64,000 nucleotides of DNA, taken from the NCBI GenBank assembly GCA_045540355.1, contig JAZQHB010000057.1, positions 130,821 to 194,820 of the forward strand. Reading direction: 5' to 3'. Positions 26,967 through 35,372 of the stretch are shown here, piece by piece. This DNA is from RGIG2945 sp045540355. GTDB lineage: Bacteria; Bacillota; Clostridia; Oscillospirales; Acutalibacteraceae. The position numbers and the translations under genes were made by a program. How positions within the stretch are numbered: position 1 is the stretch's first letter; every line of letters begins with the position of its first letter. The notes below the pieces were generated by a model. It was not told where the DNA came from and ran no database searches. It saw only the letters and a list, made by a program, of their open reading frames with translations.

Positions 26967-28466
26967 ATGAAAAAAATCATTTCAGTTGTTTTAATGATAT
27001 TTATTCTGCTTTCATTTTTTTCGGCTTGCAAAGATAACGAAGAAAATGAAAACATATCAACGCAAAAAGGGGAAATCATAAACAGTAGCGAGCTTACTTT
27101 GCCGTACAGTATCAACGATTCACTCAATCCTTATATCTGCGAAACAAATGAAAATTCATATATAGCGGCTTTGATTTACGAGCCTTTGTTTACGGTGAAT
27201 GCAGATTTTACCGTAAATCCCGTACTTGCAAAGTCATACAAAATCACAAATTTACTCATAAAGGTTACGATTGATACGAGTATCAAATTCAGCAACGGCT
27301 CATATCTTGCAGCTGAAGATGTTATAGCTTCATTCAATCTCGCAAAGCAATCAGCCAACTATTCACAAAGTCTTGTGTGTTTTACAACCGCTGCCGCTTA
27401 TGATAATGCTACCGTTGTATTTACGATGGATAGATTAAGAGCGAATGCGGTATCCTGCCTTGATTTCCCGATAGTCAAGGTGTCTGATGGTAAACTCTAC
27501 GGTACAGGCAAATATATGCTCGTTACGGACAGACTTGAGGTTAATACAAATTCCGATTATGCGGCATCTGTCAGAAATCGCACCGTAAAGCTTGAAGAAT
27601 TACCTAAGGGTGACGGTTTGTATTACAGTGTGGAAGTAGGCAGCATATCAGCATATTACGACGATTTGAGTTCGGGGACAGTAAATCCCGTAACTGCAAA
27701 TACTGTTTCAATTTACACAAACAATCTTGTATATCTCGGCTTTAATGCATCTGAGGGTGAGCAGCTCGCAGACAAATACGCAAGAAAAGCAATTTCACTT
27801 GCAATCGACAGAGAGAGTATTGTGAACACTTGCTTCCAGACTCAGGCAACCGCAACCGTGTTGCCGTTCAATCCTTTGTGGAAAATGACACCGAAGATAA
27901 CTGAAAACAGATTGACATCAAATCATGAAGAAGCAGAGTCGGTTTTGAAAAAAGCGGGATATGATGAAAATTATCTGGGAATATATTATAAGGGAGAAAG
28001 TGTTTTAGAGCTCACCTTGGTTGTAAATAAAAACAATGCCTTCAAGGTGGCGATGGCAGAGGCTGTTGAAGCTGAGCTTGAAAAAATCGGAATGTTAATC
28101 AATGTTATTGAATTGGAAACTGCCGATTTTGAAACTGCAATAGCAAACAAAAGCTTTGATATGTATATCGGCGAAATCAGGCAGACAAACGATATGTCAC
28201 TTTCACCGTTCTTTACCGAAGGTAACACAGTTTCGGCAGGAGTTGACAAAACTTCCGATACCGCCAAGGATTATGAAGCTTATGAAAACGGCACAAAGAC
28301 GATAAAAGATTTTGTGAAAACATACAACAACGAAACTCCGTTCGCTGCCGTTTGCTACAGAAAAGGCATTCTTTACTACACAAAAGAGCTTGCTGATAAT
28401 GTAAATGGCACATATAAAAGCGTATATTCCAACATTAATTCGTGGCATTTTAATAAAAGTTATTAA
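26967..28466 (+). CDS. Extracellular solute-binding lipoprotein, family 5 (peptide/nickel type)
   Basis: 499 residues with a lipoprotein signal peptide ending FFSAC (Cys21). The SBP_bac_5 fold is indicated by NDSLNPYICET, YEPLFTVNADFTVNPVLAKSY (quoted as YEPLF and NPVLAKSY), FSNGSYLAAEDVIASFNLAK and ARKAISLAIDRESIV. It normally delivers peptides, nickel or other ligands to an ABC importer, but no permease or ATPase gene lies beside it. It is either an orphan feeding a distant transporter or a sensor. The peptide-contacting part is too divergent for a ligand call. Confidence 0.85.
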   Translation: MKKIISVVLMIFILLSFFSACKDNEENENISTQKGEIINSSELTLPYSINDSLNPYICETNENSYIAALIYEPLFTVNADFTVNPVLAKSYKITNLLIKVTIDTSIKFSNGSYLAAEDVIASFNLAKQSANYSQSLVCFTTAAAYDNATVVFTMDRLRANAVSCLDFPIVKVSDGKLYGTGKYMLVTDRLEVNTNSDYAASVRNRTVKLEELPKGDGLYYSVEVGSISAYYDDLSSGTVNPVTANTVSIYTNNLVYLGFNASEGEQLADKYARKAISLAIDRESIVNTCFQTQATATVLPFNPLWKMTPKITENRLTSNHEEAESVLKKAGYDENYLGIYYKGESVLELTLVVNKNNAFKVAMAEAVEAELEKIGMLINVIELETADFETAIANKSFDMYIGEIRQTNDMSLSPFFTEGNTVSAGVDKTSDTAKDYEAYENGTKTIKDFVKTYNNETPFAAVCYRKGILYYTKELADNVNGTYKSVYSNINSWHFNKSY

Positions 28467-28471
28467 AACAT

Positions 28472-28500
28472 TTGAAATTTTAGAAAAAGTATTATATAAT
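28472..28500 (+). promoter_or_regulatory. Promoter of asp23-fakA-recG
   Basis: TTGAAA at 28472, 17-base spacer, TATAAT at 28495. Confidence 0.8.
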
Positions 28501-28538
28501 ATAAAAGATAATGTCAGAACGAAGAAGGAGGTTTTCGT

Positions 28539-28895
28539 ATGATAAGAATAGATAACCACTTAGGTTCAATAGAAATTTCGGAGCATTATTTCGGTAAGCT
28601 TATCGGTAATGCCGTTTCATCATGCTTTGGTGTAGCAGGTATGGCTAACAGTAATACAAAGCAGGGTATACGCTCAATTCTTAAAGGTAAGACCGAATAT
28701 CTCGACCAGGGTGTTGCAGTTCGCAGTGTCGGTAACGGACTTGTTGTCGACTTGCACATCGTAGTAACATACGGTCTTAATATTTCTGCAATCGTCAGCA
28801 GTATCACCAATAAGGTGAGCTATGTTGTTGAGGAAGCAACAGGTCTCAAGGTTTCTAAGGTCAATGTTTTTGTTGACGGTATGAAAACCGAGTAA
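28539..28895 (+). CDS. Asp23/Gls24-family protein (YloU type)
   Basis: 118 residues, the compact YloU form of the Asp23 family; its members are linked to envelope homeostasis. Seen: the opening NHLGSIEISEHYFGKLIG, VRSVGNGLVVDLHIVV in the middle, and VNVFVDGMK at the end. It has no membrane segment. Preceded by AAGGAGG and followed by fakA, as in Bacillus yloU-yloV. Confidence 0.93.
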   Translation: MIRIDNHLGSIEISEHYFGKLIGNAVSSCFGVAGMANSNTKQGIRSILKGKTEYLDQGVAVRSVGNGLVVDLHIVVTYGLNISAIVSSITNKVSYVVEEATGLKVSKVNVFVDGMKTE

Positions 28896-28916
28896 CAAAA
28901 TTAGCGAGGATTGAAT

Positions 28917-30572
28917 ATGATTAACGGAAAAATGTTAAAGGATGCCTTTGTGTCCGCTTCAAATAATATTACAAATGAACGCAAAGCAGTCGATGCGTTG
29001 AATGTTTTCCCTGTTCCCGACGGAGATACGGGTACAAACATGAGTATGACAATTCAGGCGGCAGCAAGAGAAGTTTCAAGACTTTCCGCTGATTCGCCGA
29101 TAAGCGTTGTTGCTGATACGGCTTCTTCGGCATTGCTTCGCGGTGCAAGAGGTAACTCAGGTGTTATTCTTTCGCTTATCTTCAGAGGCTTTTCAAAGAG
29201 CCTTAAGGGTAAGGGTGAAGCCGATTCAAACGATATTGCAAATGCTTTTGAAAGCGGTAAGGATTCCGCTTACAAAGCAGTTATGAAACCGACAGAGGGT
29301 ACAATTCTTACTGTTGTAAGACTTGCAGCTGATGCTGCAAGAGCCTCAGCTGATGCAGGTGACGATGTACTCACGGTATGGGATAAAGCACTTGAAGAAG
29401 CAAAGGTTGCACTTGCTGATACTCCGAACATTCTCCCTGTTCTTAAAAAAGCAGGCGTAGTTGATGCAGGCGGTCAGGGTCTTGTTCTTATTCTTGAAGG
29501 TATGGCAAGCGTATTCAAAGACGGCATTGTTATTTCTTCGGGTGAAGCAGCTGCAAATGAAGCTCCTGCAGAACAACCAAAAAAGGTTGCGAGAAAGATT
29601 GATGCTGATATCGAGTTTGCATATTGCACTGAATTCCTTATTGAAAAGGATGAGAAGAGCACAGAAACTCCCATAAAGCTCAGAGCATACCTTGAGTCTA
29701 TCGGTGACTGTGTTGTTGTGGTCGACGATGAAACAATTGTAAAGGTTCATGTCCATTCAAACCAGCCGGGTAATGTCATTACAGCTGCGTTGAAATTAGG
29801 ACAGCTGATAAATATCAAAATTGAAAATATGCGTGAACAGCACGAAAATGCTGATTGGGGTGTAGGCGACGAGGTTGAGCAGGAAGTGTTAGCTCCGGTA
29901 GCACCCGAGAAGCCGTACGGCTTTGTTGCGGTGGCAGCAGGCGACGGACTTTGTCAGCTCATGGAAGAGCTCGGCGTTGACAATGTTGTCAAGGGCGGTC
30001 AGACAATGAATCCCAGTACTGATGACATTCTTGCTGCAGTTCAGGCAACTCCGGCAGAGCATGTATTTGTTTTGCCCAACAATAAGAATATCATTATGGC
30101 GGCTGAACAGGTTATCCCGTTAGCTGACAGAGGAGTAAGCGTACTTCATACAAAGACAATCCCGCAAGGTATCACAGCAGTTTTGTCATTTGATGAAAGC
30201 GATACTCCCGATAACAATCACATGAATATGATGAAAGCTGCTGAAAGAGTAGGCACAGGTCTTGTAACTTTCGCGGCAAGAGACAGTATCGTTAATGATA
30301 AAGAAATCAAAAAAGGCCAGATAATGGGTATGGAAAACGGTAAGATTACCGTTATCGAAGAAGATGTTATTACCGCCGCATATAAGGTAACAAAGAAACT
30401 CTTTAAGAAGGGCGACTCAACATTGATTACCGTCATCTACGGTGAGGGTACATCTGAAGAAGATGCCCAAGCACTTGCAGCTATGCTTGAAGAAAAGTAT
30501 GGCAGAGAAGCAGAGATTTCTGTTATCAACGGAGGACAGCCGGTCTATTACTTTATGATTTCGGTTGAATAA
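28917..30572 (+). CDS. fakA: DAK2-domain fatty-acid kinase-like protein (FakA/YloV)
   Basis: 551 residues. The N-terminal DAK2 nucleotide-binding domain (1 to about 200) has FPVPDGDTGTNMSMT with the Mg-binding Asp residues and RGARGNSGVILS. The central and C-terminal DegV-like/regulatory domains include HVHSNQPG and a second set near DRGVSVLHTK. FakA phosphorylates fatty acids held by a FakB (DegV) partner for phospholipid synthesis; no degV gene is in the window. The ATG at 28917 with GAGGA 6 bases upstream is preferred to a TTG at 28911. Confidence 0.93.
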   Translation: MINGKMLKDAFVSASNNITNERKAVDALNVFPVPDGDTGTNMSMTIQAAAREVSRLSADSPISVVADTASSALLRGARGNSGVILSLIFRGFSKSLKGKGEADSNDIANAFESGKDSAYKAVMKPTEGTILTVVRLAADAARASADAGDDVLTVWDKALEEAKVALADTPNILPVLKKAGVVDAGGQGLVLILEGMASVFKDGIVISSGEAAANEAPAEQPKKVARKIDADIEFAYCTEFLIEKDEKSTETPIKLRAYLESIGDCVVVVDDETIVKVHVHSNQPGNVITAALKLGQLINIKIENMREQHENADWGVGDEVEQEVLAPVAPEKPYGFVAVAAGDGLCQLMEELGVDNVVKGGQTMNPSTDDILAAVQATPAEHVFVLPNNKNIIMAAEQVIPLADRGVSVLHTKTIPQGITAVLSFDESDTPDNNHMNMMKAAERVGTGLVTFAARDSIVNDKEIKKGQIMGMENGKITVIEEDVITAAYKVTKKLFKKGDSTLITVIYGEGTSEEDAQALAAMLEEKYGREAEISVINGGQPVYYFMISVE

Positions 30573-30575
30573 TTT

Positions 30576-32600
30576 ATGGATATAAGATATTTAAAGGGTG
30601 TCGGAGAAAAGCGTGCTTTGCTTTTCAAAAAGCTGGGTGTTGACAGTGTCGACGCCCTTTTGTCTTTGTACCCGAGAGCTTATGAGGATTGGACTAAAAT
30701 CGTTTCAATCGCCGACGCACCTATTGGCGAGGTTTGTTGTATAAAAGCAATCGTGGGTTATCCTCCGACAGAGAACAAAATAAGAAAAGGTTTGTCTATT
30801 TTCAAAACCGTTGTTACAGACGGCGAAAGTGTGATGAACATTACGATTTTTAATAATAAATATGCCGCAGAAAAGCTGAAAGAGGGAGAAGAATATCTTT
30901 TTTTCGGTAAGGCGGGTATCGGCTATTCGGGTCGTGAAATGAATTCACCCTTGATTGAAAAAGTCGAAGGTGGCGGAAAAATCAGACCTATTTATCCTTT
31001 GACTCACGGACTTACTACCAAAGTAGTTGAAAATGCGGTGAAGAATGCTATTGCGGTGACAAGTGACAGCATAAATGAAACTCTGCCTGAAGAAATAAGA
31101 GAGAAATACAACCTCTTTGACAAAAAGACCGCAATACAAAATATCCATTTTCCTCAGACACAGTATCATCTTAAACAGGCAAGACGCAGACTGATATTTG
31201 ACGAATTGCTTGTATTGCAGTTAGGACTTATACTTTTAAAAAACAAAAACAGACGCCTTACCGCAATCAAAGCGGTAAATGATTACACACCGGAATTTTA
31301 CAGATTTCTTAAATTTGAGCCGACGAACGCACAGAGAAAAGCGGTTAAGGAAGCTGTCAGGGATATGAAATCTGATATCCCGATGACAAGACTTCTGCAA
31401 GGTGATGTCGGCTCGGGTAAGACAGTTGTTGCGGCGGCACTTATGTATAATATGTGCAGAAATTCTTTTCAGACAGCTATGATGGCACCGACGGAAATTT
31501 TAGCACAACAGCACTATGCAACCTTAACTGAAATGCTAAAAGACACTGACCTGAAAATTGCATTGCTGACGGGTTCAACAACCGCGGCACAGAAAAAGAA
31601 AATCAAAAAGGCGTTGGAAGACGGAGAAATAGATATCGCAGTTGGTACACACGCACTTATTCAGGACGATGTGAATTTCAAAAATCTCGGTCTTGTTATA
31701 ACAGACGAGCAACACCGATTCGGTGTGAAGCAGAGGTCAAAGTTGAGCGAAAAGGGTAAAAATGTGCATACATTTGTTATGTCTGCAACACCTATACCCA
31801 GGACGCTTGCTTTGATAATTTACGGCGACCTTGATATATCAATACTTGATGAAATGCCGAAGGGCAGACAGATTACGGAAACATATTCGGTAACAACAGA
31901 CCTTCGGAAACGAGCTTATAACTATGTCAAAAAGCACCTTGATGAAGGCAGACAAGGCTATGTAATCTGCCCGTTGGTTGAAGAAAACGAAAGTCAGACT
32001 GCGGCGGTAACGGAATATGCTGAAAAGCTTGCCAAGGAAGATTTCAGAGATTACAAGGTAGCACTTCTTCACGGCAAAATGAAAGCGGCAGATAAAAAGT
32101 CGATTATGGAATCTTTTTCATCGGGTGAAACAGATTTGCTTGTATCAACAACCGTTATAGAGGTTGGAGTTGATGTGCCGAATGCCGCAATTATGATTAT
32201 AGAAAATGCAGAGCTTTTCGGACTTTCACAGCTTCATCAGTTGAGAGGGCGAATTGGCAGAGGTAAGCATAAATCGACCTGCATACTCATTTCTGATGCA
32301 CAGAATGAAGAAGCAAAGAGCAGATTGAAAACAATGTGCAAAACCACCGACGGGTTTAAAATTGCCGATGAGGATTTAAAACTAAGAGGTCCGGGTGATT
32401 TCTTCGGTGCAAGACAACACGGTCTGCCCGAACTGAAAATCGCCAATATGATGAAGGATATGGAAGTTTTAAAGCTTACACAACAAGTTGCAAAATCAAT
32501 TCTTAACTCCGAGGGTGGAATTTTTAATGACAAATATTTTGCTTTGAGAGAAGAAGTCAAAAAATTGTTCGAAAATATCGGCGAAAATGCGATGAATTAA
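30576..32600 (+). CDS. recG: ATP-dependent DNA helicase RecG
   Basis: 674-residue branch-migrating helicase for Holliday junctions and stalled forks. An N-terminal wedge/OB region (about 50-150) precedes Walker A LLQGDVGSGKT, DEQHRFGV (DEAD-box variant), SATPIPRTLAL, the C-terminal helicase block TTVIEVGVDVPNA, and LRGRIGRG. The ATG lies 3 bases after the fakA stop without a strong ribosome site, suggesting coupling. Confidence 0.97.
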   Translation: MDIRYLKGVGEKRALLFKKLGVDSVDALLSLYPRAYEDWTKIVSIADAPIGEVCCIKAIVGYPPTENKIRKGLSIFKTVVTDGESVMNITIFNNKYAAEKLKEGEEYLFFGKAGIGYSGREMNSPLIEKVEGGGKIRPIYPLTHGLTTKVVENAVKNAIAVTSDSINETLPEEIREKYNLFDKKTAIQNIHFPQTQYHLKQARRRLIFDELLVLQLGLILLKNKNRRLTAIKAVNDYTPEFYRFLKFEPTNAQRKAVKEAVRDMKSDIPMTRLLQGDVGSGKTVVAAALMYNMCRNSFQTAMMAPTEILAQQHYATLTEMLKDTDLKIALLTGSTTAAQKKKIKKALEDGEIDIAVGTHALIQDDVNFKNLGLVITDEQHRFGVKQRSKLSEKGKNVHTFVMSATPIPRTLALIIYGDLDISILDEMPKGRQITETYSVTTDLRKRAYNYVKKHLDEGRQGYVICPLVEENESQTAAVTEYAEKLAKEDFRDYKVALLHGKMKAADKKSIMESFSSGETDLLVSTTVIEVGVDVPNAAIMIIENAELFGLSQLHQLRGRIGRGKHKSTCILISDAQNEEAKSRLKTMCKTTDGFKIADEDLKLRGPGDFFGARQHGLPELKIANMMKDMEVLKLTQQVAKSILNSEGGIFNDKYFALREEVKKLFENIGENAMN

Positions 32601-32605
32601 AAGAT

Positions 32606-32634
32606 TTGTCTTGAATTTAAAATGAATTTATAAT
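32606..32634 (+). promoter_or_regulatory. Promoter of thrS
   Basis: TTGTCT at 32606, 17-base spacer, TATAAT at 32629. A further TATAAT at 32695 lacks a usable -35. Confidence 0.65.
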
Positions 32635-32650
32635 ATAATTATTATTTAAG

Positions 32651-32695
32651 GGCGGTGAAATCCACACCGTCGAAATTAGTAACAGTAAAGCTGTT
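32651..32695 (+). promoter_or_regulatory. Tandem hairpins in the thrS leader
   Basis: GGCGGTG (32651) pairs with CACCGTC (32665) over a 7-base loop, and AACAG (32681) pairs with CTGTT (32691) over TAAAG. The leader is only about 75 bases with no T-box consensus or terminator, unlike most Firmicute thrS genes. Possible protein-binding or translational control. Confidence 0.4.
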
Positions 32696-32723
32696 ATAAT
32701 ATTTGTAAGAAAGGAAGATGACA

Positions 32724-34667
32724 GTGGTAAAGGTAACATTAAAAGGCGGAACAGTTAAGGAGTATGAGCTTAACACCACAGCGGCGGATATAGCAAAAGA
32801 TATATCAATGGGCTTATACAAGGCTGCATGTGCCTGCACAATAGACGGAGAGGTGAAGGACCTTCGAACTACCATCGACAAGGATTGCGAGCTTGCAATT
32901 TTAACTTTCGATGACGAAGAGGGCAGAAAGACATTCCGTCACACTGCATCTCATGTTCTTGCACAGGCAGTAAAAAGACTCTATCCCGAAGCAAAGCTTG
33001 CAATCGGACCGGCAATTGATGACGGTTTCTATTATGATTTTGATTCAGAGATTTCTTTCACACCCGAAATTCTTGAAAAAATCGAAGCTGAAATGAAGAA
33101 AATCGTTAAAGAAAAGCTCCCTCTTGAAAAATATGAGCTTGAGCCCGAAGAAGCAATTGCATATTATGAAAAACTCGGTGAGGTTTATAAAGTTGAGCTT
33201 ATAAAAGAACATTCAGAAAAAGGCGAAAAGATTTCTTTCTATAAGCAGGGCGAATTCAATGAGTTGTGTGCAGGACCTCACATTCCCGACACCGGCAGAA
33301 TCAAGGCTTTTAAGCTTACAAGCTGCACAGGTGCTTATTGGAGAGGCGACTCAAAGAATAAGATGATGCAGAGAATCTACGGTACTGCATTTACAAAGCA
33401 GGCTGATTTGGATGCACACCTTGAAAGAATAGAGGAAGCTAAAAAGCGTGACCACAACAAGCTCGGCAGAGAGTTGGAGCTCTTCACAACATCTGATGTT
33501 ATCGGACAAGGTTTGCCGATAATGCTTCCCAACGGTGCAAGAATTATCCAGCTTCTCCAGAGATTTGTTGAAGACGAGGAACAGAAGAGGGGTTGGCTTC
33601 TTACAAAAACACCTTTTATGGCAAAGAGTGACTTATATAAAATTTCAGGTCACTGGGGTCATTATAAGGATGGTATGTTTGTTTTGGGTGACGAGGAAAA
33701 AGATGATGAGGTATTTGCACTTCGTCCGATGACTTGTCCGTTCCAGTATCAGGCATATCTCAACAAAAATCGTTCATACAGAGATTTACCGTTAAGATAT
33801 AACGAAACATCAACATTGTTCAGAAATGAAGCTTCAGGTGAAATGCACGGTCTTATCAGAGTCCGTCAGTTTACTATTTCTGAAGGACATCTTATGTGCC
33901 TTCCCGTGCAGCTTGAGGATGAATTCAAGGGTTGCCTTGAGCTTGCAATCTATATGCTCAAAACACTCGGCCTTTATGAAGATGTTTCATACCGTTTCTC
34001 ACAGTGGGATCCCGACGACAAAGAAAAATATATCGGCACACCCGAACAGTGGGATGAAGCACAGGGCATCATGAAGAAGATTCTTGACAATCTTGAAATT
34101 CCTTATGTTATCGGTATCGGTGAAGCTGCATTCTACGGACCGAAGCTTGATATTCAGATTAAGAATGTTCATGGTAAGGAAGATACACTTATTACAATAC
34201 AGATTGACCAGTTGCTTGCAAAGCAGTTTAATATGGAATATGTTGACCGTGACGGTTCAAAGAAAAATCCGTATATCATTCACAGAACATCAATCGGTTG
34301 TTATGAGAGAACTCTTGCACTTCTTATCGAAAAATACGCAGGTGCATTCCCGATGTGGTTAGCACCCGAGCAGGTAAGAATCCTCCCGATTGCTGACAGA
34401 CACCACGAAAAAGCATTCGAAATCAAGGATATGCTTTTCAAGGCAGGTATCAGAGTTGAGGTTGATGACAGAGCCGAAAAGACAGGCTACAAAATCAGAG
34501 AAGCACAGCTCAAGAAAATACCCTATATGCTCGTTGTCGGTGACAAGGAAGCAGAAGAAGGCACAGTTTCCGTTCGTAAACGCGGAGCAGGCGACCAGGG
34601 TGCAATGCCTGTTGAAGACTTCTTGAAGCAAGCACTCGCAGAAGTTGAATCAAAAGTAATTGAATAA
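32724..34667 (+). CDS. thrS: Threonyl-tRNA synthetase
   Basis: Class II synthetase charging tRNA-Thr, about 647 residues. Domains in order: TGS (1-60), the N2 editing domain with HTASHVLAQA and CAGPHIP, the catalytic core with zinc-ligand Cys in MTCPFQ, RYNETSTLFRNEASGEMHGLIRVR (motif 2; quoted pieces RYNETSTLFRNE and GLIRVR), HRTSIGCYERTLALLIE (motif 3), and a C-terminal anticodon-binding domain (LAPEQVRILPI). I favour the GTG at 32724, 8 bases after AAGGA; an ATG at 32718 is in frame but only 2 bases from that site. Confidence 0.96.
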   Translation: MVKVTLKGGTVKEYELNTTAADIAKDISMGLYKAACACTIDGEVKDLRTTIDKDCELAILTFDDEEGRKTFRHTASHVLAQAVKRLYPEAKLAIGPAIDDGFYYDFDSEISFTPEILEKIEAEMKKIVKEKLPLEKYELEPEEAIAYYEKLGEVYKVELIKEHSEKGEKISFYKQGEFNELCAGPHIPDTGRIKAFKLTSCTGAYWRGDSKNKMMQRIYGTAFTKQADLDAHLERIEEAKKRDHNKLGRELELFTTSDVIGQGLPIMLPNGARIIQLLQRFVEDEEQKRGWLLTKTPFMAKSDLYKISGHWGHYKDGMFVLGDEEKDDEVFALRPMTCPFQYQAYLNKNRSYRDLPLRYNETSTLFRNEASGEMHGLIRVRQFTISEGHLMCLPVQLEDEFKGCLELAIYMLKTLGLYEDVSYRFSQWDPDDKEKYIGTPEQWDEAQGIMKKILDNLEIPYVIGIGEAAFYGPKLDIQIKNVHGKEDTLITIQIDQLLAKQFNMEYVDRDGSKKNPYIIHRTSIGCYERTLALLIEKYAGAFPMWLAPEQVRILPIADRHHEKAFEIKDMLFKAGIRVEVDDRAEKTGYKIREAQLKKIPYMLVVGDKEAEEGTVSVRKRGAGDQGAMPVEDFLKQALAEVESKVIE

Positions 34668-34675
34668 TTGAATTT

Positions 34676-34729
34676 AAGGGACGCGTCTTTGTATGTAAGT
34701 TTAATACATCAATTCAAAGATCGTCCCTT
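34676..34729. terminator. Long imperfect hairpin after thrS
   Basis: AAGGGACG (34676) pairs with CGTCCCTT (34722), and TCTTTG (34686) with CAAAGA (34715); a further GTAT/ATAC pair lies inside. Only three T follow, so it is a weak terminator. Its core resembles the GGGACGGTTCT repeat seen at 55.7-59.0 kb and may be a copy of that family. Confidence 0.55.
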
Positions 34730-34779
34730 TGCTAAAAGAATATAGATTGTATTTGTTAAGTTTTGAGGTGAGTATTCCG

Positions 34780-35223
34780 ATGATGAAATTCTCTTTTGAA
34801 ATAAAAAGAGATGTATATGTTTTCAGGCAAAATCTTGATTCAAGAGTTAAAAATGATGTTCCGAAAAAGTGGCTGTTGTTTGATTATTATTCCGAGGGTC
34901 TGAATTTTACCGACAACGGCAAATATATAAAAGGAATATATTCAGACTTTGAAGATGAACCCGGTAATGTTGTGAATAAAACACCTTTTCAGGTTTATTT
35001 TTGCGGAAAGATAGTTGAACGGAATCAAAAAAATTTTTTTGAAGGGTGGATATATCCCGAGCCGTTCCAATTTGTTATGATAACGGGATTGTCGTTTTGC
35101 GGATTTAGTTTTTTAAATTGGTATTCACTTCTTATAATTGTACCTATTTATTCATTTTTTCTTTGGTGCTTTTTATCATTGATCAAAAGAAGCTATAAGG
35201 ATTTAGAAGATTTTGTAGGTTGA
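34780..35223 (+). CDS. Small membrane protein of unknown function
   Basis: 147 residues; I do not recognise the family. A charged N-terminal portion of about 95 residues (KFSFEIKRDVYVF, YKD-type ends) is followed by a hydrophobic hairpin at about 98-137 (FVMITGLSFCGFSF and LLIIVPIYSFFLWCF), so two closely spaced membrane helices near the C-terminus are predicted. The ATG at 34780 has GAGGTG 9 bases upstream. The frame stays open to a TTG at 34729, but that part overlaps the hairpin. It stands alone, more AT-rich than thrS. Probably a real but lineage-specific gene. Confidence 0.65.
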   Translation: MMKFSFEIKRDVYVFRQNLDSRVKNDVPKKWLLFDYYSEGLNFTDNGKYIKGIYSDFEDEPGNVVNKTPFQVYFCGKIVERNQKNFFEGWIYPEPFQFVMITGLSFCGFSFLNWYSLLIIVPIYSFFLWCFLSLIKRSYKDLEDFVG

Positions 35224-35310
35224 AAAAATAAAACAATTGTGTAAAGTGTATTTTTTTGCGTTTGTTGTTTGTGAATACAGACGAAAATTAAGATGATGTA
35301 AATTTTTTTG

Positions 35311-35339
35311 TAGACATAATTGCCGTTTAATGTTAAAAT
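35311..35339 (+). promoter_or_regulatory. Promoter of the secreted hydrolase gene
   Basis: TAGACA at 35311, 17-base spacer, TAAAAT at 35334; the same hexamers precede the zinc-ribbon gene at 54583. Confidence 0.65.
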
Positions 35340-35372
35340 TAATTGTAAATAATTTCGAAGGAGTACAAAATT

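Noticed and set aside
32651..32671. FMN-riboswitch-like core GGTGAAATCC before thrS
   Set aside because: It recalls the RFN core, but the leader is only about 75 bases and lacks the other conserved arms; thrS is not a flavin gene.
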